From the NCBI GenBank assembly GCA_963712055.1, contig CAVQGN010000004.1, forward strand, positions 434,001 through 498,000: DNA of 64,000 nt. The letters are read 5' to 3'. The stretch's first letter is position 1; each line of letters opens with the position of its first letter. This DNA is from JAHBVL01 sp963712055. Lineage in GTDB: Bacteria; Chloroflexota; Chloroflexia; Thermomicrobiales; UBA6265. Positions 29,171 to 36,389 of this stretch are shown here, piece after piece. Position numbers and translations under genes: made by a program. The notes beneath the pieces were generated by a model, which was not told the origin of the DNA, made no database searches, and saw only the letters and a list, made by a program, of their open reading frames with translations.

Positions 29171-29740
29171 ATGAACACTTATCAAACGTCGACACTCGCT
29201 CAACCGGATGTTCGTTTCGCCTCGTTTTGGCGGCGTGTGGCCGCCTCGATGCTGGATGGACTGGTGATCGGCATTGCGGTCTCTGTTCTTTCTGGACTGA
29301 TTCCAGCTGACAATGCTGTCGGAACCGGATTGATTGCTCCGATCGTTTTCTTTCTTGGTCCATGGGTCTATGTCGTCAGTCTGACCGCCACTGGAGCCAC
29401 CCTCGGGAAACAGATGGTTGGCATTCGAGTTGTCGACAGTGATGGTTCGCCACCAGGGCTTCGCCGAGCAACCCGTCGGACGTTTTTGCCTTTCCTGCTC
29501 AGTTTCGCGCCGACAGTCGTTCTGGTGAGCGCGCTGATGATTGACACGAATCTCATGACCGGGCTCCTGGTCCTCGCGGCTGCCTCGCTGGTCGCTTTCG
29601 CGTTCTGGTGGATCGACGTTCTCTGGATGCTTGGAAACGATCGCCGCCAGACACTCCATGACCGATTGGGCGGGACGATGGTTGTTTGCCATATGAGCGC
29701 AGGTTTGGAGAGCGGGTTGCTCGCAGAGAGCGCTCGATGA
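29171..29740 (+). CDS. RDD family membrane protein
   Basis: 189 residues from ATG 29171 (GGAGG 11 bases upstream; frame open from 29153). The RDD signature is present: RFASFWRRVAASMLDGLVIG at the first helix and TLGKQMVGIRVVDSDG after the second. Further hydrophobic helices follow at about 110-150. RDD proteins are small polytopic membrane proteins; some are linked to Na+/H+ antiport, most are uncharacterised. It follows the HTH gene by 56 bases and is probably cotranscribed with it. Confidence 0.85.
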   Translation: MNTYQTSTLAQPDVRFASFWRRVAASMLDGLVIGIAVSVLSGLIPADNAVGTGLIAPIVFFLGPWVYVVSLTATGATLGKQMVGIRVVDSDGSPPGLRRATRRTFLPFLLSFAPTVVLVSALMIDTNLMTGLLVLAAASLVAFAFWWIDVLWMLGNDRRQTLHDRLGGTMVVCHMSAGLESGLLAESAR

Positions 29741-30044
29741 ATCGGTTCTGAGTTCGAGTAATCGACTAGATCGTTTGCCGGCTCGATGGAGACCGTTGCT
29801 CCGTTGAAACCGATCAGCACGTCAACGTTTCGGTCCAAAGCGCCGCGAGGTCCGACACTGGGACCGTTGTTGATCAAGTTCTCCAGGACTCCCTTCCACT
29901 TCCAAGCCAATCCCAGAAATGCGATGACCCGATGAGAGATCTTACCGGCTTCGTCGGCGGCGTGTGACCGGTTTCCGCTGCGGCAAAGACTGGTTTCGAA
30001 TCAGCTAGCTGATTGTGAAGGCATCCTTGTTTCGCCGCTCGATT
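29741..30044. other. Intergenic stretch between convergent genes
   Basis: No gene with a start and ribosome-binding site is seen. A minus-strand frame at 29749-29970 reads protein-like but has only a TTG start and continues antisense into the RDD gene, so it is not called. Confidence 0.4.
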
Positions 30045-30185
30045 CTAGCAACACAGGGGCAGGAAGAGCCTTAGGAGGACTGACAGAATTGTCAAAACGA
30101 TCACCAACACGGCCAAAGCGATCAACGCCTCGCGAAAGCAACCAGCGAGCCAGAGGGCAACCTCGGGAATGTCGTCACGGTTCAT
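30045..30185 (-). CDS. 46-residue membrane peptide
   Basis: ATG at 30185 to TAG at 30045 encodes MNRDDIPEVALWLAGCFREA followed by a hydrophobic helix LIALAVLVIVLTILSVLLRLF and a short LPLCC end. The ATG overlaps the stop codon of the preceding gene (ATGA), and AAAAGG lies seven bases upstream, so translation is coupled. It has no recognised family. Charged N-terminus and a single helix near the C-terminus suggest a tail-anchored regulator or small partner of the upstream membrane protein. Confidence 0.6.
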   Translation of the reverse strand: MNRDDIPEVALWLAGCFREALIALAVLVIVLTILSVLLRLFLPLCC

Positions 30186-30733
30186 GGTTCGACCTTTTCG
30201 GTGTCGATCTGGACAATGGTCGATTCGATCGCGACCCCGACTGGTTTCAGGCCTGACTCCTCCAGCGCTTCATTGATGCCACGTTCTATGCCCCGCTCGA
30301 AGGAATCGCTGCTCGCGATCAGGCCGAAAAGACCTTTGTCGAACGAGACCTCTTCGACGGCGATCTCGTCGCCGTCCAATTGCGGCATTCCGAGGTAGAC
30401 CGTCCCGAGAAGCTCGACTTCAATCCCGCTTTCTGAAATCGTCGTCGTGGCGCCGCAGATCTCGGCGGTGTCTTCGCTTGTGGTAAAGGTCTGCTCACCC
30501 TCCACGCAATCGTAGGTGTTGATGTCGATGTTGCTGGCCGAAAGCCTCAGATGTTCGGGCTGAACCGATTGAAGAGCAATTGCCTGACTAACAGAGTTGC
30601 TGACCGCGGCCGCGATGCTTTCCTCAAGCGGACCATCGACCTTGATGTTCTCGGAGAACCACCAACCGGCACCTATCGCCAGTACGACGCAGACCAAGAT
30701 TCCACCAATGATAAGCATCAACCACTTCGGCAT
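30182..30733 (-). CDS. Membrane-anchored extracytoplasmic protein of unknown function
   Basis: 183 residues from ATG 30733, with AGGAG eight bases upstream; the frame is open to 30787. A single N-terminal transmembrane helix (WLMLIIGGILVCVVLAIGAGWW) precedes a soluble domain of about 155 residues rich in acidic residues, with two cysteines (YDCVEGE, AEICGA) that could form a disulfide. No family recognised; the repeated amphipathic strands recall lipid-binding (LmeA/DUF2993-like) proteins, but this is weak. The 46-aa gene is translationally coupled downstream. An operator of the pspA type lies 84 bases upstream of its start. Confidence 0.65.
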   Translation of the reverse strand: MPKWLMLIIGGILVCVVLAIGAGWWFSENIKVDGPLEESIAAAVSNSVSQAIALQSVQPEHLRLSASNIDINTYDCVEGEQTFTTSEDTAEICGATTTISESGIEVELLGTVYLGMPQLDGDEIAVEEVSFDKGLFGLIASSDSFERGIERGINEALEESGLKPVGVAIESTIVQIDTEKVEP

Positions 30734-30816
30734 TACTTCACTCCTTTCGATCCCCCTGGCACAAATTGCGGGCCAGGGACAATTCAAACGTAGCGAAGAT
30801 CGGGTTCGTGGTCGAC

Positions 30817-30828
30817 CGTAACTCTACG
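30817..30828 (-). promoter_or_regulatory. Operator-like inverted repeat upstream of the membrane-protein pair
   Basis: CGTA-ACTC-TACG. Read toward the gene it is TTACGTAGAGTTACGG, differing by one base from the site at 30947-30958 (TTACGTAGATTTACGG). It lies in the leftward promoter region of the gene starting at 30733. Confidence 0.6.
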
Positions 30829-30946
30829 TAACTTGATTCGGGTCGGGATCTACCGATAACGGCCGACAGGACGGCTGGAGCCTGGGCAAGCCTCCTTCAA
30901 AGGACGACCTCACCGTCGGCGCCCCGATGCAGAATCCATTGTTTTA

Positions 30947-30981
30947 CGTAGATTTACGGATGCAGATTACCGTCGTATGAA
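30947..30981 (+). promoter_or_regulatory. Operator-like inverted repeat overlapping a promoter for the SH3b gene
   Basis: CGTA-GATT-TACG (30947-30958) overlaps a -35-like TTTACG (30953-30958), which is 17 bases from TATGAA (30976-30981). The SH3b gene starts at 31189, leaving a leader of about 200 bases without a convincing gene. The 118-bp gap between this site and the one at 30817 separates two divergent transcription units. Confidence 0.55.
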
Positions 30982-31188
30982 TAAGACTCATTCCAATCAA
31001 TCGGAAGGCAGGGTCGATGGCGTTCTGCTCCTCATCCTGGATCATGAACTTCGGAAAACAGGGATTCATCGCCTGAAGCGCTGGAATTCCAAGGCCGCAA
31101 ATCACAGCGTCCGCCAGTCATCGTCCCCTTTGGCCGCAATCTGGGCTGCCACGCAGGCACCTCCGCAACTGGAAAAGGAGAATGTGGG

Positions 31189-33480
31189 ATGGTTTCAAGT
31201 TCACGATTCATCCGAATGACGCTTGTGATTGTTCTCGCTCTTATGGCCTGCGGTTGGTCGTTCGCTACGAGCGCCCAGGATCTCGCATCTCCGGTCGCTG
31301 TCGAAGTGGTCGAGGATGACCTAACGAATCCACCAGATCGTGACATCCACGGTGGGACCAGCGGGGACGAGGTTGGTGCGGCCGCGGTTCTCATTGAAGC
31401 CAACGGAGAAACCGGAAACGTCTACTTCTATGACACTCCCGAGTATCCGGGAAGTTTCTGCTGGCTCCTTCCCGGTTACAGCCCCGCCGGGGACCAGTTC
31501 ATTTCCTTGCCACCGGTCAGTATCGAGGCCGCTCCGGGGCGCTCGGCACAGTTTGTCCGGGTTTTCGCGGAAAGCTGGAGTTACGATCCCCAGACAAACG
31601 AATCAACGGTCATCGATGGGGTCTCGGAACAAGGAACCATCGATCCAAATCTTGGTTACATCAATCTGGGTGATCCCAGCTATGGGTTCGTGACCTATGC
31701 CCGCTGGAGCGGCATCGTTTTTGGCACGCTGTACTTCCAATGGTTCGACGAGTCGCTCGAGGTAGTCGGTGACGCGTTCGTCTATATGGAGTACTACGAC
31801 AATTCTGCGATCGGAGGCGGAGTCGAAGATGCCTGCTATTTCTCGACGTATGCGCCGACTCCAACGCTGACCGGCGCCGAAACTCCCACGCCGACGCCGA
31901 TTCCGGGAGGGTTCGTTCCCGGAGATCCCGTACAAACCAGAGTCAATGGAAACCTCCGTTCAGGACCTTCCACCAGCGCCGGCATCCTCGCGGTTGTTCC
32001 AAAAGGAAGCCCCGGGCAGGTGATTGGGTTTCCAACGTTTGCCAACGGCTACACATGGTACCGGGTCGAAATGTATGGTTACGAGATCGGGTATATGGCG
32101 AACGTGACACTCGAATCCGCCGCGCCGGTACCGACCCAAACAGCCAGCTCGACCGCTACGACGGTTGCGACGTCGACGCCCACCCTTACTTCGACACAGA
32201 CGTCGACACCAACTGCGACGCTTGCTCCCTCGCTAACGTCGACGCCAACCCAGACAGCTGCGCCATCGTTAACGCCGACGCCGTCAGGGACACCAGCACC
32301 GTCCTTGACTGCTACGCCGACTCAGACAATCGCTCCGTCGTTGACTCCGACCTCATCAGCCACGTCAGAGCCGTCGCTTACGCCGACACAATCGCCGACT
32401 GGCACAGCGACGGCAACGCCGACGTCTGTCCCGGGAGCCTTCGCGATCGGAACCACGGTCGAGAATCGTGCGCGACTCCGGCTTCGCAGCGGTCCCGGTA
32501 CGACCTATGCAACCCTGGCCACGATGGATACGGGCACGATCGGTGTCATTACCGGTGCGCCTGTTTCGGCAAATGGCTACACGTGGTATCCCGTCGACAT
32601 GCAGGGGTATGGAGCGGGCTGGACGGCTGGCGAGTATCTGATCCCATCAGAATCGAGTCCGACGTCGACGGCAGTTCCATCGATCACACCGACCGGGACT
32701 TCTCAAATACCTGCCACCGCCACACCAACAGCGATCGCAGATGGTTTTGCTCCAGGAACCACGGTTGAGAATCGTGCGCGACTCCGGCTTCGCAGCGGTC
32801 CCGGTACGACCTATGCAACCCTGGCCACGATGGATACGGGCACGATCGGTGTCATTACCGGTGCGCCTGTTTCGGCAAATGGCTACACGTGGTACCCCGT
32901 CGACATGCAGGGGTATGGAGCGGGCTGGACGGCTGGCGAGTATCTGATCCCATCAGATTCGAGTCCGACGTCGACGGCAGTTCCATCGATCACACCGACC
33001 GGGACTTCTCAAATACCTGCCACCGCCACACCAACAGCGATCGCAGATGGTTTTGCTCCAGGAACCACGGTTGAGAATCGTGCGCGACTCCGGCTTCGCA
33101 GCGGTCCTGGCACGACCTATGCAACCCTGGCCACGATGGATACGGGCACGATCGGTGTCATTACCGGTGCTCCTGTTTCGGCAAATGGCTACACGTGGTA
33201 CCCCGTCGACATGCAGGGGTATGGGAGCGGCTGGACAGCAGGCGAATACCTGCGAGAAGCGGTCAGCACGTCGGGCGAGCAACGGGAAACGACGCCTACC
33301 GCCGACTCTTCACAAGCAGGTGCCGGAGTGGCAGGGCCGCTTGCAGACGATGCGCCGGAATCAACTTCCGCCGAAGTGAATCAAGGCGACGGATCCGGAG
33401 CTGCAACGCCAGCGACCCCAGGGACGCCAGCAAGGGAGGACGTTCCGGAAACTGAGATCGAGACCACCAGTGATTCCTGA
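31189..33480 (+). CDS. Secreted repetitive SH3b-domain protein
   Basis: 763 residues. Signal peptide about 1-29, ending near SAQD. Residues 30-230 form a unique beta-rich domain (GNVYFYDTPEYPGSFCWLLPGY). One divergent bacterial SH3 domain (about 244-305) precedes a Pro/Thr/Ser-rich stalk (about 306-415). Three nearly identical SH3b domains (RARLRLRSGPGTTYATL..., ending YGAGWTAGEYL) follow at about 418-490, 520-592 and 622-694, separated by STPTP-type linkers. An acidic tail ends the protein. AAGGAG stands eight bases before the ATG. SH3b domains commonly bind cell-wall peptides; wall attachment is inferred. It may belong to the CGTA-N4-TACG regulon. Confidence 0.87.
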   Translation: MVSSSRFIRMTLVIVLALMACGWSFATSAQDLASPVAVEVVEDDLTNPPDRDIHGGTSGDEVGAAAVLIEANGETGNVYFYDTPEYPGSFCWLLPGYSPAGDQFISLPPVSIEAAPGRSAQFVRVFAESWSYDPQTNESTVIDGVSEQGTIDPNLGYINLGDPSYGFVTYARWSGIVFGTLYFQWFDESLEVVGDAFVYMEYYDNSAIGGGVEDACYFSTYAPTPTLTGAETPTPTPIPGGFVPGDPVQTRVNGNLRSGPSTSAGILAVVPKGSPGQVIGFPTFANGYTWYRVEMYGYEIGYMANVTLESAAPVPTQTASSTATTVATSTPTLTSTQTSTPTATLAPSLTSTPTQTAAPSLTPTPSGTPAPSLTATPTQTIAPSLTPTSSATSEPSLTPTQSPTGTATATPTSVPGAFAIGTTVENRARLRLRSGPGTTYATLATMDTGTIGVITGAPVSANGYTWYPVDMQGYGAGWTAGEYLIPSESSPTSTAVPSITPTGTSQIPATATPTAIADGFAPGTTVENRARLRLRSGPGTTYATLATMDTGTIGVITGAPVSANGYTWYPVDMQGYGAGWTAGEYLIPSDSSPTSTAVPSITPTGTSQIPATATPTAIADGFAPGTTVENRARLRLRSGPGTTYATLATMDTGTIGVITGAPVSANGYTWYPVDMQGYGSGWTAGEYLREAVSTSGEQRETTPTADSSQAGAGVAGPLADDAPESTSAEVNQGDGSGAATPATPGTPAREDVPETEIETTSDS
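32451..33256 (+). repeat. 306-bp tandem repeat (2.6 copies) within the SH3b gene
   Basis: AACCACGGT(C/T)GAGAATCGTGCG recurs at 32451, 32757 and 33063, a period of exactly 306 bases (102 codons). Copies 1 and 2 are complete (SH3b plus linker); copy 3 ends after the SH3b domain. Differences are few and mostly silent, which indicates recent expansion or gene conversion. Confidence 0.95.
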
Positions 33481-33896
33481 TTCAGTAGTTTCCCAGTATC
33501 GCTCGAGGTTGCGCGAAGGACATCGAACTGGAAAGGCGAATGGTCGGCGGGAATAGCGTTCACGGAGAGCGAATCGTCGTTGTCATCCTTTGTGTTCCTC
33601 TAGCAGTTGCAGGATTGGCGCTATGAGGAATGAGAGGAAAGTATCGGGCGGATGATCGTTATCTGCCGTGGAGGGTCTGGCAGCGGTGTGTTGACTTCTG
33701 ATCGTTGCAGTCTTCCACTAGTTGTCATAAGCGAAGGCTCGGACGAGGCGAGAACGGTGACAGCTGTCACCGCGGGTACGCCGTTCAGGAATCCTGGCAG
33801 CAATCCGTAGACAAAACCTCGCAATCCAATGCGGATGACAAGGGATGCGCGGCGGGGCTGTTAATCGAAGCTGAGGAAGCCGCGGGAATCACGACA
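33481..33896. other. Intergenic stretch, 416 bases
   Basis: Apart from a possible 28-codon frame at 33540-33626, no gene, repeat or clear terminator is seen. The frame upstream of the next ATG is open from 33705 but has no ribosome-binding site and reads as non-coding. Confidence 0.4.
33540..33626 (+). CDS. Possible 28-residue hydrophobic peptide
   Basis: ATG at 33540 follows GGAAAGG and encodes a polar start (MVGGNSVHGER) and a hydrophobic run (IVVVILCVPLAVAGLAL) before TGA at 33626. Spacing of the ribosome-binding site is short (3 bases after AAAGG). It may be a small membrane peptide or chance. Confidence 0.25.
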   Translation: MVGGNSVHGERIVVVILCVPLAVAGLAL

Positions 33897-35081
33897 ATGA
33901 ATCAATACAAGTGCGAAATATGGGATTACCTGGAGCCCGGAGAGAGGGTGGTCTGGACCGGAGGACCGGAATCCGGGATTCGGTTTGGAAAGGGGGACCT
34001 CCTCGGCTCAATCTTCTTGATCATGTGGCTCGCGGTATTGCTGGCAATGCTCGTGCTGGGATCTGAAGATATAGGCGGCCACATCGCGATCGTGGTTGTC
34101 CCTTTGTTGTTGTTCGGGTTCCACGCCCTCGCAACCAGACACTACACAGATGCGGCACAGCGCAGACGATCACAATACGGAATAACGAATCAAAGGTTGA
34201 TTGCAACGGGCCGCTACAATCTGTGGTGCTCCCTTGATTCGATATCCAACCTGCAACTCTTGCTTCACAAGGATGGTACGGGAACGTTGCTCTGCACGTG
34301 CCAACCAAAGTCTCTCAACGGACGAATAAAATCAGATCAGACCGAGGTCCCGATATTCGAGTACGTCCGGAACCCGGAAGCGTTGATCCCGCTTATGCCG
34401 ATCGCGATGGCGCGACCGACTAAGCCGAGGTGGGGGGACGCGCAAAACCAGCTGGATAGACGGACCGCTATCGAGCGATTCGGTCATCGAAATCCGTTCT
34501 GGTCGACAGGAGCCGGATCGCTCCGTCGCTGGCTACTCCGGTCTGAACAAGTGCTGTGGACGGGCAAGCCTCATCCGTCTCCTGGCATTGCGTGGAATGA
34601 TGTTCTCGCCGCTATTCTCGCCGCGCTGTTGGTCATTTTGGTTTGGTTGCTCGTGATCGAAGTGCAAGAACGCCGTGACCCGCGAAACGAACGAACCGGA
34701 GCGCTTGAAGACTGGCAATATGCGCTTTTCCTTGTTGCGGCAACCTCGGTGATTGCTTACGGACTATACGTGTCGATCATTCGACATCTCATCGAATGGT
34801 TCCAGCGTCGATCGACCACGTACTGGGTGACGGACGAGCGTGTAATCATCGAGGAATGGTCACGGACTCGATTCATTCCCATTTCCTGCATCCGTTCGAC
34901 ATCGGTTGTGGCAAGAGGGGGTGACCGTGGGTCGCTGCGATGCGCAAGCGACTACATCGACACCGTCGGTGGCAGGCGAGAGCGTCACTTCACAGGGTTC
35001 CTGATGATCGACGTGGACGGAGTCGGTGAGGCTCGCAGGTTGATTGAACGTTGGGGGAGTGATTCGTCGCGAGGAGACTAA
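33897..35081 (+). CDS. Double PH-like (bPH2-type) membrane protein
   Basis: 394 residues from ATG 33897. Two similar halves each begin with an LxxxERVVWTG / LRSEQVLWTGKP motif, contain a pair of transmembrane helices (about 40-80 and 235-300), and end with a PH-like strand set marked by YGITNQRLI and YWVTDERVIIEE. This YxxTxxRxI pattern is typical of bacterial PH domain (DUF304/YdbT-like) membrane proteins. Internal duplication is therefore likely. No ribosome-binding site stands out. Function unknown; the next downstream gene is 340 bases away. Confidence 0.7.
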   Translation: MNQYKCEIWDYLEPGERVVWTGGPESGIRFGKGDLLGSIFLIMWLAVLLAMLVLGSEDIGGHIAIVVVPLLLFGFHALATRHYTDAAQRRRSQYGITNQRLIATGRYNLWCSLDSISNLQLLLHKDGTGTLLCTCQPKSLNGRIKSDQTEVPIFEYVRNPEALIPLMPIAMARPTKPRWGDAQNQLDRRTAIERFGHRNPFWSTGAGSLRRWLLRSEQVLWTGKPHPSPGIAWNDVLAAILAALLVILVWLLVIEVQERRDPRNERTGALEDWQYALFLVAATSVIAYGLYVSIIRHLIEWFQRRSTTYWVTDERVIIEEWSRTRFIPISCIRSTSVVARGGDRGSLRCASDYIDTVGGRRERHFTGFLMIDVDGVGEARRLIERWGSDSSRGD

Positions 35082-35420
35082 TCAGTGAGAGCACCGCTAG
35101 GTTCATCGACAGTTGGGACCAGTTCCAGGATTTCGAATTCAAAGCCGATACTCGAAACGCAACACCGGGTGTTTGGTGTATGGCCGGAGCGTTGAGGATG
35201 GTAGCAGCGGATGGAAGCGGAGGGGTTTGGCGAAATGTTACTGCCTGTAGTGATTTGCCGGGAACCAGAGCGAGGTTGACGAAGTCCGTTTCACCTTGCA
35301 CTGTTTGGTTTGACAACATCCCCTGTGCGAAAGAAGTCTTTAACTTGATCGGTGAGGCCCAGCGGTCGTACCGGAATTCGAAATCTGATCAAGCCTGATG
35401 TTGTTTTGGAGGATAGACCG
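35082..35420. other. Intergenic stretch without recognisable gene
   Basis: Short frames exist on both strands (for example 35180-35398 plus, 34990-35319 minus) but none has a ribosome-binding site or family resemblance. No repeat or RNA is seen. Confidence 0.4.
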
Positions 35421-35849
35421 ATGCCCAAGACCCAAAATGATCGTTGCGCGCCTCTGGTTTGCCTCTCCATCATTCATCCATCCGCACGAGACCGCATTAA
35501 TGCCGATGCTAGGCGGGTGGAGCTGGAACGAATTCAGCTGGAACTGCGTCAGTTGGAAGCCCGGATCCTGAATCATGAAGCTGAGCAGGCATACCACAAT
35601 CGTGGGCTCACTCAGGTGGACGCCTCCGAGGATGCTCCGGACAGGTCCGGAATGGATTCCGATCAAATCAATTCAGCGAGCATGCAATCGATGAACCACG
35701 ACGAAAACACTGTGAACCCGAGAATGAGCACTGCGGAACTGGATGCCGAAACGAGTTTGCCTGGCACGACCGACAATCGATCGGCCGGGAGTTTGTTCTG
35801 GTCGGTTCGACTGTGTCGCCGGATATCTCATTGGAAAGCGAGGGAGTAG
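35421..35849 (+). CDS. Hypothetical coiled-coil protein
   Basis: 142 residues from ATG 35421, which has GGAGG eight bases upstream; the frame is open from 35352. A helical stretch with heptad character (ARRVELERIQLELRQLEARI) is at about 33-55, then a polar low-complexity part rich in Asp, Ser, Asn. The end (SLFWSVRLCRRISHWKARE) is basic. No signal peptide or known domain. It is isolated in a gene-poor segment, and its codon use is less biased than that of its neighbours, so it may be recent or decaying. Confidence 0.45.
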   Translation: MPKTQNDRCAPLVCLSIIHPSARDRINADARRVELERIQLELRQLEARILNHEAEQAYHNRGLTQVDASEDAPDRSGMDSDQINSASMQSMNHDENTVNPRMSTAELDAETSLPGTTDNRSAGSLFWSVRLCRRISHWKARE

Positions 35850-36389
35850 AGGGCATGAGCGTCAAGAAGTGGACCTGTCACCGCTTGCGCAACTCACCCC
35901 GTCGGTACTGTTTACCCATTCGATGCAGGGGCGATTTCGTTCTGGCAGGGATGGCTAAAGCTAGTGGTGGTTGACCGTTCAGCATTGGAGCTTCGCTAAT
36001 TGGTCTCAACCCGTTCTTGACGCGAACCGTACCACTTCGGCTGTGCGCCGCCAACCAAACCAGCAGTCCGTCTACCCACAATCGCTGCGAGGTTCTTCCG
36101 TTCCGTGCTGATAGAGTAGGGATGCATCTGAAGGTATCAACTGCCCCGAAGATGAGATGACCAAGGCGTGCGAGCCTAGATCTGATCCTGATTCGCGCCG
36201 TCCGCTCGAGTACCCGACCAATTAGGATCCAGTACGGACACCGGACGCTACGGTCGTTTGACCATTCACCCGTGATGTATTCAAGTGCATCGGCGCCGAG
36301 TGTGGTTCGCCATTCGAAGCTTCTGGAATCCGTGCCGTGCCGATGCTGCCCTGGAACGCTGGCGCCGCGGCAAAACGAACGCGCGTTAC
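35850..36389. other. Gene-poor stretch with one copy of a 27-bp repeat
   Basis: 540 bases without a supported gene. A 40-codon frame from ATG 35855 is too weak to call. It contains the first copy of the 27-bp repeat (35929-35955). Confidence 0.4.
35929..35955 (+). repeat. 27-bp dispersed direct repeat, copy 1
   Basis: Begins GGGCGATTTCGTTCTGGC and is identical over 27 bases to 38125-38151. Both copies lie in gene-poor DNA on either side of the Tat-exported protein gene, 2.2 kb apart. Confidence 0.8.

Noticed and set aside
29075..29692. 205-codon minus-strand frame.
   Set aside because: It is the antisense shadow of the RDD gene, with a highly polar non-globular composition.
29368..29910. 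Minus-strand frame with protein-like text (VLIGFNGATVSIEPAND).
   Set aside because: Only a TTG start without ribosome-binding site, and two thirds of it is antisense to the clear RDD gene.
30977..31219. 80-codon frame between the 30.95-kb operator and the SH3b gene.
   Set aside because: It starts inside the predicted -10 box, has no ribosome-binding site, and overlaps the SH3b start.
32055..32768. 237-codon plus-strand frame with Asp/Tyr-rich repeats.
   Set aside because: It is an alternate-frame shadow of the SH3b repeats and Pro/Thr linker.
34990..35319. 109-codon minus-strand frame.
   Set aside because: No ribosome-binding site or family match, and it overlaps the end of the PH-like gene in antisense.
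35855..35977. 40-codon frame following the small hypothetical gene, containing part of the 27-bp repeat.
   Set aside because: Weak ribosome-binding site, no conservation evidence, and it ends in repeat-derived sequence.
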